Position numbers and translations under genes: made by a program
Shown here: piece after piece, positions 1 to 5,673 of the stretch
How positions within the stretch are numbered: position 1 is the stretch's first letter
Layout of the letters: every line of letters starts with the position of its first letter
Source: CAYWGR01 sp964458015
Lineage (GTDB): Bacteria; Planctomycetota; Planctomycetia; Pirellulales; Thermoguttaceae
Direction: 5' to 3'
Assembly: GCA_964458015.1 (NCBI GenBank)
Contig: CAYWGR010000193.1
Location: forward strand, 1-10,584
Length of the DNA: 10,584 nucleotides
Notes under the pieces: generated by a model
The model's input: only the letters and a program-made list of their open reading frames with translations
Databases searched by the model: none
Told to the model about the DNA's origin: nothing

Positions 1-108
1 TTTGACCACAGCAAATTACAGCGCCCATCACTGGCGATCGCTAGTTGGAAAAAGCAGCCTTTTAAGGGATGCGCGCCTACGAGTGGAAAACATACCAACC
101 AAACTGAA

Positions 109-124
109 CCGGCAAAATTGCCGG
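109..124. repeat. Short perfect inverted repeat (CCGGCA...TGCCGG)
   Basis: CCGGCA at 109-114 pairs with TGCCGG at 119-124 around a 4-nt AAAT loop. No T-run follows on either strand, so an intrinsic terminator is only weakly supported. It could be a remnant of one of the small intergenic palindromes also present elsewhere in the window. Confidence 0.35.
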
Positions 125-341
125 ACACCTAACTTGACGCATGGCGTGTCACCCCCCCCATGCAAGATTTCAAAATATTAGGAAACTATGGGTTGTCGGA
201 CTCAATAATTCTTAATGGGCAAGATGGGCAACATAGACATTAATGAGTCTGCTCGGATGCGGTTCTTTGGATGGGCGTAGTGTAACTTTTTTACTTTGTT
301 CCAGATCGCCAGGTCTACTTTTCGCCCCGGATGCCGATTGT

Positions 342-347
342 TATAAT
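342..347 (+). promoter_or_regulatory. Consensus -10 box (TATAAT) for tRNA-Ala
   Basis: A perfect TATAAT lies 17 bases before the tRNA 5' end, which would place transcription start near 353-355 and leave a leader of about 10 nt for RNase P to remove. The -35 region (about 318-324, TTTTCG-like) is poor, so the assignment rests on the -10 box and its position. Confidence 0.5.
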
Positions 348-364
348 AAAGGTCTTCCATGTTT

Positions 365-437
365 GGGGCCGTAGCTCAGTTGGGAGAGCGCTTGGTTTGC
401 ATCCAAGAGGTTGAGGGTTCGATCCCCTTCGGCTCCA
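365..437 (+). tRNA. tRNA-Ala (anticodon TGC)
   Basis: The cloverleaf folds completely. The acceptor stem pairs 365-371 with 430-436 (one G-U) and the discriminator base is A437. The D stem is GCTC 374-377 with GAGC 386-389. The anticodon stem CTTGG 391-395 pairs with CCAAG 403-407 around a 7-nt loop whose anticodon is TGC at 398-400. The T arm is GAGGG 413-417, loop TTCGATC, then CCCTT 425-429. The 3' CCA is not encoded (the genomic bases after A437 are CTG), so CCA must be added by nucleotidyltransferase. It appears monocistronic. Confidence 0.97.
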
Positions 438-930
438 CTGGTTCTCAGCGATTCCGAATCCACGACGGATGGAGACGGATAGCAACGGTTTGTCGGGTCT
501 TATTGATGTTTGCTTGGATAATGAACCGGCCAATCACTTATTTGGCCCAGTTTTCGGCCTTCCGACGACCAACCCTTCGTGTCGGTGCCCGGGCCTCGGT
601 TCATCAGCTATGCAAAGGCCAATAAATCTGTTTTTGGCGACTTCGCCGCTCTTCTGACTTCTAAACACACCCCGACACATTTCTTACCCGAGCAGCAATA
701 AGCTGTTGCACGCCTGCGTGGTCGTTTCTGGGGACGAAAGGCCGCCTTCTGCCATTTGGCCTTTGCCTGCCGAATGCTCTGCCAGCTTATCGATACCACC
801 CCTCTAAGGGTGTATCTTTTGTGGAAAACCTTTTTCTTCCATTTTCCACCCTCACATTTTCGCAACTGGCCGGGTGTGCAATTAGGATAAAGATTGAACT
901 TTACCCTAGGCAAGATGGGCGGTTTAGGCG
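438..930. other. Gene-free region between tRNA-Ala and the sigma factor
   Basis: About 490 bases without a convincing gene. Frames open on either strand have no recognisable protein character, lack ribosome-binding sites, and partly derive from the tRNA. The promoter of the sigma/FecR operon should lie in the distal part, but I cannot point to a convincing -35/-10 pair. No terminator for the tRNA is evident. Confidence 0.55.
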
Positions 931-1557
931 ATGGACACCGGACAGTTTCCAAAATCCGTCGAAGTCGAGCAGGTCGAGCAGTTCATGGCGCTTTATGCAA
1001 GCCATCAACGGCGTCTCTATCTGTATGCCTGCACCTTGCTGCCCAGTTCGGCCGACGCCGAGGACGTATTTCAAGAAGCCAATTTGGTGTTGTGGCGTAA
1101 ATTCAGCCAGTATCAGCCGAACACGAATTTTTTCGCCTGGGCATGCAGCGTCATTCGCTTCGAAGTGTTGAAGTTTCGCGAGAAGCACCAGCGGGCAGCC
1201 ATGCCGTTCGATCCCGATGTGCTTGATCGTCTGGCCAATATGGCCATCGAGCAGCTAGACCATCTCGACGAATTCCACCGCCGCGCCCTGGTCGATTGCA
1301 TGGCGGAGTTGAGCGAAGGCGATCGGGAGTTGATGCAGCAGCGTTATGCCGCGGGGCTGGCGGTGCAAGCGATAGCCGCTTTTTTGAATCGCTCGCCCAA
1401 CGCCATTTCCAAATCGCTTGGCCGCATTCGCCGGCTGTTGCTGGAATGCATTGATAAAACGATTCAGGAAGGAGATTCGGGAACAACGGTTCCTGTTTCC
1501 TCCCAATCGGTTTCCTCGGATTCACTTGCCCACAAGCGGCAGGGAGGCTCGGCATGA
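931..1557 (+). CDS. ECF-type RNA polymerase sigma factor (Rhodopirellula/Verrucomicrobium family)
   Basis: A 208-residue sigma-70 family protein that would bind core RNA polymerase and direct it to a dedicated promoter set. Region 2 spans about residues 18-90: the Leu/Tyr-rich 2.1 helix, then the acidic core-binding motif DAEDVFQEA at 42-50, then the aromatic 2.3/2.4 segment FFAWACSVIRFEVLKFR at 67-83. Region 4 spans about 116-175, with a helix-turn-helix (AVQAIAAFLNRSPNAISKSL, about 144-163) for -35 recognition. Residues 180-208 form a Ser-rich tail of unknown role. The ATG at 931 is chosen because it starts just ahead of region 2; a GGCGG at 919-923 is a modest ribosome-binding site. The stop overlaps the next start as ATGA (1554-1557), so it should be translationally coupled to the FecR protein, its likely regulator. 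The family is confident; the target promoters cannot be inferred. Confidence 0.92.
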   Translation: MDTGQFPKSVEVEQVEQFMALYASHQRRLYLYACTLLPSSADAEDVFQEANLVLWRKFSQYQPNTNFFAWACSVIRFEVLKFREKHQRAAMPFDPDVLDRLANMAIEQLDHLDEFHRRALVDCMAELSEGDRELMQQRYAAGLAVQAIAAFLNRSPNAISKSLGRIRRLLLECIDKTIQEGDSGTTVPVSSQSVSSDSLAHKRQGGSA

Positions 1558-3566
1558 CCGACGCACCTCGCCATCAGGAACTCGAAACGCTGCTCGACCT
1601 CGTCTTGGACGGTCTTCATACGGAAGCCGATGCGCGCCGGCTCAACGAGATTCTGCGCACCGACGAAGACGCCTGCCGGCACTATATCGGGTACGTTCAA
1701 CTCCATGGCCGGCTGCTTTGGGGCGAAGGGCGGGAGAAAGTGGCCGGTGAAGAGGGGGCAGGCAGAGTGGTCAGTGGCCAGTGGTCAGTGGCCGGTGAAG
1801 AGGGGGCAGGCAGAGTGGCTAGTGGTCAGTGGCCGGTGGCCAGTGAATCGAGCATTGCATCCCAAAATCCCGAAATCCCGAAATCCACAATTTCCAATCC
1901 CCAATCCCTAATCCCTAATCCCTTACCAACCATCGTCCTCGACGATTCCCCTTACCCCTCTCCCCTCGCTTCCCTCCCGTTTTACATCAGTCATCCATTC
2001 GTGTTTTCGAACCTCTTTGCCCTGTTGGTAATCGGGTTAGGAGCCTTGGCTGCATGGTTCTATCAGATCGATATTCCGCAACAGGTTGCGCAAACGGATC
2101 GGCAGAACGTTTCTTTGCATAATAACGCTGAAGCCGAAAAATTTGAGATCGTCGGCCGGGTCACTGGCATGGTCGATGTGAAGTGGGCCGACATCAACAC
2201 ATCCACTGAGCATGGCAACAACGTTCCCCTTGGCCGCAAATATGCGTTGTCGTTTGGTTTGATGGAAATCACCTACGACACCGGCGCGAAAGTGATTTTG
2301 CAGGGCCCCTGTACTTACAAAGTCGATTCCCGCGCCGGCGGATATCTCGCGATCGGCAAGCTTACGGCGAGAGTAGAGAAGAAGGGGTCAGGGGTCAGGG
2401 GGCAGGGGCCAGAGAAAGTGGCCAGTGGCGAGCAGTCAGTGGCCAGTGGTCAGTGGTCAGTGGCCAGTGAAGCAAATCCCAAATCCCAAATCGCCAAATC
2501 CCAAATTTCCAATCCCCAATCCCAAATCCCTAATCCCTCAGCTTCTCCCGTCCCTGTGTTCGCCGTGCGAACGCCGACTGCGACGGTGACCGACCTGGGC
2601 ACGGAGTTCGGGGTGGAAGTTAAACCAGACAAGACAACGACGGTTCAAGTGATTCGCGGCGTTGTAGAAGCGACTCGCGATGCTCGAACCGGCGGCGTAC
2701 CTGTCCGTGAACGGCTTGTGGCCGGCGAAGCAATTCGTTTCTCTCCCACTCTTTCCGCTCCGCCGCAACGTCTGGCTGGAAGTTCTGTGAAAATGGTCTT
2801 GGCTCCGGACATTCGGGCTGCGTTACGCGAGGCCAATGAAGCACGCGAGGCGCAGCAATTGCTCCGTCCAACGGGTCTGGTTGCCTCGGCCTATCATTGC
2901 GTTTGGGACGTAGATGGACAACTTCTGGCTGAAAACGACCGTGAAAAGGCGTTTCTGGTAGCCACGGACAGCTTCTTTGGTCGCGGTGAGAAAAAAGAAG
3001 GGCCTCGCAGCAGTTTCGATACGGCAGCAAAGGGATTAGGGATTAGGGATTGGGGATTAGAAGAAGCGGGAGAAAAAAATCGGAAAACCGCCAAATCTCA
3101 AATCCCCAATCAGCAAATCTCCAATCCACAGTCTTTCATCCCGAGTCCCACTTCTTTCGTCGGTCTACGTTATGGGCAACTGGTGCGTATGGATCGAATT
3201 AAAGTATTTTTGGGCCGCCAGATGGGCGACGGCGGCAATTGGGCGGCAATGCCTCGTGTGTTCATCCTTAAGAATCCGGTGGATACCGACCGAACGCCTC
3301 CGGAGCAAGATACAGCCAATTGGATCGAACTGCCCATGCGGCCGTTGTTCGGGACGCAGTTTACACCGGCGCCTGACAAAAACCCCGGCGAGGTAATTGA
3401 AATCCCGCTGACAGGCTTTTCCATCGAAGAGCGCACCGGATACGGCTGGGCACTCGGCGGCGTCGCAGGCGACGGCCAAGCCCACTACATTTCGATCACG
3501 GAGTTGCGGGCGTATACCACGCTGCCCAAGGACCAAAATGCCGTGAAAGGAGGTGCACCGCGATAG
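1554..3566 (+). CDS. Membrane FecR-domain protein (putative anti-sigma regulator) with discoidin-like C-terminus and repeat inserts
   Basis: A 670-residue protein, probably the membrane regulator of the sigma factor it overlaps (ATGA; ribosome-binding site AGGGAGG at 1541-1547). Residues 1-57 are an acidic helical N-terminal segment of the kind seen in planctomycete FecR proteins (DLVLDG, then the YVQLHGRLLW helix). One membrane helix lies at about 150-170 (NLFALLVIGLGALAAWFY). The FecR domain spans about 196-378: ITYDTGAKVILQGPCTY, YLAIGKLTARV, then VRTPTATVTDLGTEFGVEV. Residues about 536-655 look like a galactose-binding/discoidin-type beta-sandwich ending YISITELRAY. Predicted topology is N-inside with FecR and the sandwich outside. 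Three low-complexity inserts (about residues 62-124, 278-329 and 493-528), encoded by 7-bp repeats, sit in linkers or loops: before the helix, inside the FecR domain, and at the start of the C-terminal domain. Family typical members lack these inserts. The anti-sigma role is inference from context. Confidence 0.85.
   Translation: MTDAPRHQELETLLDLVLDGLHTEADARRLNEILRTDEDACRHYIGYVQLHGRLLWGEGREKVAGEEGAGRVVSGQWSVAGEEGAGRVASGQWPVASESSIASQNPEIPKSTISNPQSLIPNPLPTIVLDDSPYPSPLASLPFYISHPFVFSNLFALLVIGLGALAAWFYQIDIPQQVAQTDRQNVSLHNNAEAEKFEIVGRVTGMVDVKWADINTSTEHGNNVPLGRKYALSFGLMEITYDTGAKVILQGPCTYKVDSRAGGYLAIGKLTARVEKKGSGVRGQGPEKVASGEQSVASGQWSVASEANPKSQIAKSQISNPQSQIPNPSASPVPVFAVRTPTATVTDLGTEFGVEVKPDKTTTVQVIRGVVEATRDARTGGVPVRERLVAGEAIRFSPTLSAPPQRLAGSSVKMVLAPDIRAALREANEAREAQQLLRPTGLVASAYHCVWDVDGQLLAENDREKAFLVATDSFFGRGEKKEGPRSSFDTAAKGLGIRDWGLEEAGEKNRKTAKSQIPNQQISNPQSFIPSPTSFVGLRYGQLVRMDRIKVFLGRQMGDGGNWAAMPRVFILKNPVDTDRTPPEQDTANWIELPMRPLFGTQFTPAPDKNPGEVIEIPLTGFSIEERTGYGWALGGVAGDGQAHYISITELRAYTTLPKDQNAVKGGAPR
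1739..1834 (+). repeat. 48-bp direct duplication (16 codons) in the FecR gene, insert 1
   Basis: A 32-bp stretch at 1739-1770 recurs exactly at 1787-1818, and similarity continues through the following GTGGYCA units. The offset is 48 bp, so the peptide unit VAGEEGAGRVxSGQW is duplicated in frame (residues about 63-78 and 79-94). This is higher-order duplication on top of the 7-bp arrays. Confidence 0.9.
1767..1842 (+). repeat. GTGGYCA heptamer arrays, insert 1
   Basis: Two runs of four heptamers each, 1767-1794 and 1815-1842, with units GTGGTCA, GTGGCCA, GTGGCTA and GTGGCCG. Because 7 is coprime to 3, such an array encodes the same cyclic heptapeptide (SGQWSVA-like) in all three forward frames, without a stop. 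The reverse complement would contain TGA. Confidence 0.9.
1864..1924 (+). repeat. AAATCCC/AATCCCT heptamer array, insert 1
   Basis: Roughly eight imperfect units of 7-8 bp, ending in one AATCCCC and AATCCCT repeats (1896-1922). It encodes the peptide NPQSLIPNP. On the opposite strand the four G-runs complementary to 1899-1902, 1906-1908, 1913-1915 and 1920-1922 match a G-quadruplex pattern. Confidence 0.85.
2384..2411 (+). repeat. GGGGTCA heptamer array, insert 2
   Basis: Four adjacent 7-bp units: GGGGTCA, GGGGTCA, GGGGGCA, GGGGCCA. They encode GSGVRGQGP within the loop that splits the FecR domain. Four runs of at least four G with 2-3 nt loops make this a strong G-quadruplex candidate on the coding strand, hence also in the mRNA. 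Confidence 0.88.
2418..2466 (+). repeat. GTGGYCA heptamer array (seven units), insert 2
   Basis: Exactly seven contiguous 7-bp units (49 bp): GTGGCCA, GTGGCGA, GCAGTCA, GTGGCCA, GTGGTCA, GTGGTCA, GTGGCCA. They encode VASGEQSVASGQWSVAS. It begins six bases after the GGGGTCA array, preceded by GAGAAA, the same lead-in found at insert 1. Confidence 0.93.
2474..2538 (+). repeat. AAATCCC/AATCCCT heptamer array, insert 2
   Basis: Nine units, seven of 7 bp and two of 8 bp, drifting from AAATCCC to AATCCCT. It encodes NPKSQIAKSQISNPQSQIPN. C-runs at 2514-2517, 2521-2523, 2528-2530 and 2535-2537 give a G-quadruplex motif on the template strand. Confidence 0.9.
3032..3059 (+). repeat. GGGATTA heptamer array, insert 3
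   Basis: Four units: GGGATTA, GGGATTA, GGGATTG, GGGATTA. It encodes GLGIRDWGL. The third unit differs by one base (G at 3052), which turns a would-be TAG codon into TGG (Trp500). The G-runs at 3032, 3039, 3046 and 3052 form a coding-strand quadruplex motif. It is the opposite orientation of the AATCCCT arrays in inserts 1 and 2. Confidence 0.92.
3091..3130 (+). repeat. Degenerate AAATCYCC array inverted relative to the GGGATTA array, insert 3
   Basis: Degenerate 7-8 bp units (AAATCTC, AAATCCCC, AAATCTCC, AATCCAC) encode the SQIPNQQISNPQ peptide. The 11 bases at 3101-3111 are the exact reverse complement of 3048-3058 in the GGGATTA array, so the two arrays can form a stem with a 42-nt loop. 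Confidence 0.75.
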
Positions 3567-3650
3567 AGCCCTAACGTGTTGTCGCCCTATCCTAAGCAAC
3601 GAGGATTAAGCATTAAAAGTGTTCGTAGACCGTATCGCCCGGGATATTGC

Positions 3651-3669
3651 TCTCAGAATGTTCCTGAGA
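3651..3669. promoter_or_regulatory. Inverted repeat upstream of the first PEP-CTERM gene
   Basis: TCTCAG (3651-3656) and CTGAGA (3664-3669) form a perfect 6-bp dyad with a 7-nt spacer, about 58 bases before the ATG at 3727. It could be an operator or leader hairpin. A dyad this short can arise by chance, and no promoter boxes were found beside it. Confidence 0.25.
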
Positions 3670-3711
3670 CCCGCGAACGGTTACAGCTTCCAGAAGCGTG
3701 AAACTTCAACC

Positions 3712-3717
3712 AAGGAG
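3712..3717 (+). promoter_or_regulatory. Ribosome-binding site that sets the PEP-CTERM gene start
   Basis: AAGGAG lies 9 bases ahead of the ATG at 3727. The frame stays open upstream to a GTG at 3619, but that start has no ribosome-binding site and would bury the signal peptide behind 36 residues, so 3727 is preferred. Confidence 0.75.
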
Positions 3718-3726
3718 TATTGTCCG

Positions 3727-4482
3727 ATGTTTACGAAGAGCAAACTAGCGTTGAGTGCGTTTGTGTTGGTGTTGATGGCCTGGGGAGTTGTGGCTCCCAC
3801 GATAGGCTATGCGGATATTGTCAACCCGGCCAATGTCAGCATTGTCACCAACGGCTATTACCGTCCCGGTTATCCTGACGGCGGCGGCGCTGACAGTTAC
3901 TACAACATTATGAACGTCTTCAATGGCAGCGGTCTAACAAAGTTGGACGCCAACAACCAGGCGGCTGCCTGGAATAGCTGGTTTGGCTGCCCAGCCGACT
4001 ATTCCGATACGACGGGCGGCGGTTACAGCCTCTGGCAGAGCATCGACAATCCCTCGGCGACGGCGGAATTGGTGGTCGATCTCGGTGGTTTGCACGCCCT
4101 TAGTGGTCTAAGAATCTGGACGGGCAATATGGTTAATGAGACTGGGCGAGGCGTGTACCAGGGGAATGTCGCCTACTCAACAGACGGCAGTACTTGGGGA
4201 ACGGCCACCAGCTTCACGCTTACGGAAGCCCCGGGGGACACCACTACGGTTTTCGGCGATTCGATCAGCAAAAACGGCAGCAATGTACGCTACGTGAAGT
4301 TTACCAATTTGGTTCCGTTTGCGGGGCATTACGATCCTGATCCGACCTATCACAACGGGTCCGAGGGAATGATCAGCCTTTCGGAAGTCCAGTTCGTGAC
4401 AGTCCCCGAGCCAGCTACGACTGTGATGATGGTCTCGGGAATTGCCGGCCTGTTGGCCTACGCATGGCGGAAGCGACGTTAA
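3727..4482 (+). CDS. PEP-CTERM surface protein with discoidin-like domain
   Basis: A 251-residue exported protein. Residues 1-29 form a Sec signal peptide (KSK, a hydrophobic stretch, cleavage after GYA). Residues about 30-222 resemble an F5/8-type C (discoidin) carbohydrate-binding beta-sandwich: ATAELVVDLGGLHALSGLRIW, VAYSTDGSTWG, VRYVKFTNLV and a final ISLSEVQFV strand. Residues 226-251 are a complete PEP-CTERM sorting signal: VPEP, a hydrophobic helix and the basic end WRKRR. This is recognised and processed by an exosortase (EpsH/XrtA type), which is not in the window. It follows the sigma/FecR operon after a 160-bp gap and precedes a hairpin. The role is probably surface or matrix attachment; no catalytic residues are visible. 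The ligand is unknown. Confidence 0.85.
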   Translation: MFTKSKLALSAFVLVLMAWGVVAPTIGYADIVNPANVSIVTNGYYRPGYPDGGGADSYYNIMNVFNGSGLTKLDANNQAAAWNSWFGCPADYSDTTGGGYSLWQSIDNPSATAELVVDLGGLHALSGLRIWTGNMVNETGRGVYQGNVAYSTDGSTWGTATSFTLTEAPGDTTTVFGDSISKNGSNVRYVKFTNLVPFAGHYDPDPTYHNGSEGMISLSEVQFVTVPEPATTVMMVSGIAGLLAYAWRKRR

Positions 4483-4516
4483 ATCGTTTGGGATTGATTT
4501 CTCATGAATACATTTT

Positions 4517-4562
4517 GCAGACCGTTAGCCGGTGGGACAGCTCGCCGGCTAAGCGGTTCTGC
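4517..4562 (+). terminator. Long imperfect hairpin after the PEP-CTERM gene
   Basis: The arms 4517-4532 and 4545-4562 pair over 16 bp with two single-base bulges (G4553 and T4557) around a 12-nt loop, 35 bases after the stop codon. The position suggests transcription termination or mRNA 3'-end protection. No U-tract follows, so it is not a classic intrinsic terminator. The arms contain TTAGCCGG/CCGGCTAA, a motif that reappears in the hairpin repeats near 6900-7037, so it may be a dispersed palindromic element. Confidence 0.5.
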
Positions 4563-4648
4563 ATTTACGCTGATTGCCCGGCGGTCAATCAGAAATTACA
4601 TGTTTAACGTTCCTAATAGAGAAGAAAACCCAACGAAGAACGCACAAG

Positions 4649-5545
4649 ATGAAGAATAAGATCCACGGGATGATCGTCGTGTCGGCAATGTGTTTTTGGC
4701 TCGTGACGGCAGCGGGCAATGCCGCCATTTTATCCAAGCTCGAACAGGGCCAAAGCTTGACCATTTCGGCCATCGGCACAAGCTTAACCGCGGAAAAATC
4801 AAATTTCGGAAATGGTTTGTGGTTCAATCAATTGGGAACCTGGTTGAACACGAAGTATCCAGGCAAAGTCACGTTGGATAACGAGGCATACGGCGGCGCT
4901 TGTTCGCAGACTACGGTGGGCACGTATGGACGGAACGGTCTAAGTGCCCAGGACGGTGGGCCAGGACAACTCGATCTCGCATTAGCCCACAATCCCGACG
5001 CAATTTTCATCGAATTCGGGATGAATGATTGTGTCACGCACTTCGGGAACATGACCGAATCGGTCGGCATTACGACAACGATGCTGCGAAATAATCTCCA
5101 AACGATGATCGACCAGATCAAAACGTGGTCTGTGAAGCATGAAAAGCCGGTGGACATCATCCTACTGACGATGAATGACGAGCCGGGGAGCGGTCGCCGG
5201 CCGAATTTGCCCGACTACTATGAAACTTGTCGCGATGCAGCGAAAGCCAACGGGCTGCTGTTGATCGACAACTATCCCGATTGGGTAAAATTGCATACAG
5301 CCCAGCCCTCGACATGGCAAGGTTACGTTACCGACGGCGTTCATCCGAATGAGGCAGGCACTAATGCCATCATCATGCCCAATGTACAGAAAGCGCTATT
5401 AAGCCAAGTACCTGAACCTAATTCCAAAGTGCTATTGAGTGCGGGAGCGCTCTCTCTTTTGGCTTGCAACTGGCGAAAGTGCATTTTCGCGGATAAATGG
5501 TTGCATCGCAGGGTACAGAGCAGCCGCCGGCTAGCTAGGCCGTGA
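4649..5545 (+). CDS. SGNH/GDSL-family hydrolase with atypical PEP-CTERM tail
   Basis: A 298-residue exported esterase-type hydrolase. A signal peptide covers about residues 1-26 (MKNKIHGM, a hydrophobic core, AGNAA). The SGNH blocks are visible: the nucleophile motif GTS with Ser45, block II Gly in NEAYGG (79-83), block III GMND with Asn126, and block V DGVHP with Asp229 and His232. The probable substrate is an acyl or acetyl ester on a polysaccharide, as in related families, but it cannot be specified. Residues 254-277 form a PEP-CTERM signal (VPEP, hydrophobic helix, NWRK), but instead of ending in basic residues and a stop, the frame runs on for 21 residues rich in R, K and W. The start at 4649 is chosen for the signal peptide. 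The ribosome-binding site is weak, and an upstream TTG at 4574 in the same frame lies next to the preceding hairpin and is unlikely. Confidence 0.85.
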   Translation: MKNKIHGMIVVSAMCFWLVTAAGNAAILSKLEQGQSLTISAIGTSLTAEKSNFGNGLWFNQLGTWLNTKYPGKVTLDNEAYGGACSQTTVGTYGRNGLSAQDGGPGQLDLALAHNPDAIFIEFGMNDCVTHFGNMTESVGITTTMLRNNLQTMIDQIKTWSVKHEKPVDIILLTMNDEPGSGRRPNLPDYYETCRDAAKANGLLLIDNYPDWVKLHTAQPSTWQGYVTDGVHPNEAGTNAIIMPNVQKALLSQVPEPNSKVLLSAGALSLLACNWRKCIFADKWLHRRVQSSRRLARP

Positions 5546-5673
5546 ATTTTAAGAATGCGACTTTACAAACAATTGGTGCGATGGATTTCATCAACACAAA
5601 TCGTATCGAGATTAGGTTAAGAGCTGAAACTTCGCATACTATTTCTTCTTTCGCTCACTGACAGGAGAGCACC

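Larger units (their letters stand above)
1..364. other. Intergenic region before tRNA-Ala
   Basis: No open frame here resembles a real gene. The stretch holds a short perfect inverted repeat (109-124), a run of eight C around 150-157, and a consensus -10 box at 342-347 serving the tRNA. Nothing else is recognised. A preceding gene may end just outside the window. Confidence 0.6.

Noticed and set aside
36..44. GGCGATCGC resembling the cyanobacterial HIP1 octamer
   Set aside because: Only one copy was noticed, and the gene families point to a planctomycete, not a cyanobacterium. Chance occurrence is enough.
315..625. Open frames on both strands across the tRNA, with peptides such as AVAQLGERLV and RRGSNPQPLG
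   Set aside because: These are well-known spurious translations of tRNA genes and their antisense. The complete cloverleaf at 365-437 explains the sequence.
3032..3059. Telomere-like repeat (TTAGGG resemblance)
   Set aside because: The unit is a 7-bp bacterial-type tandem repeat within an open reading frame and occurs in both orientations. Resemblance to telomeric repeats is superficial.
3619..3726. Upstream GTG start extending the PEP-CTERM protein by 36 residues
   Set aside because: There is no ribosome-binding site and it would displace the signal peptide. AAGGAG precedes the ATG at 3727.
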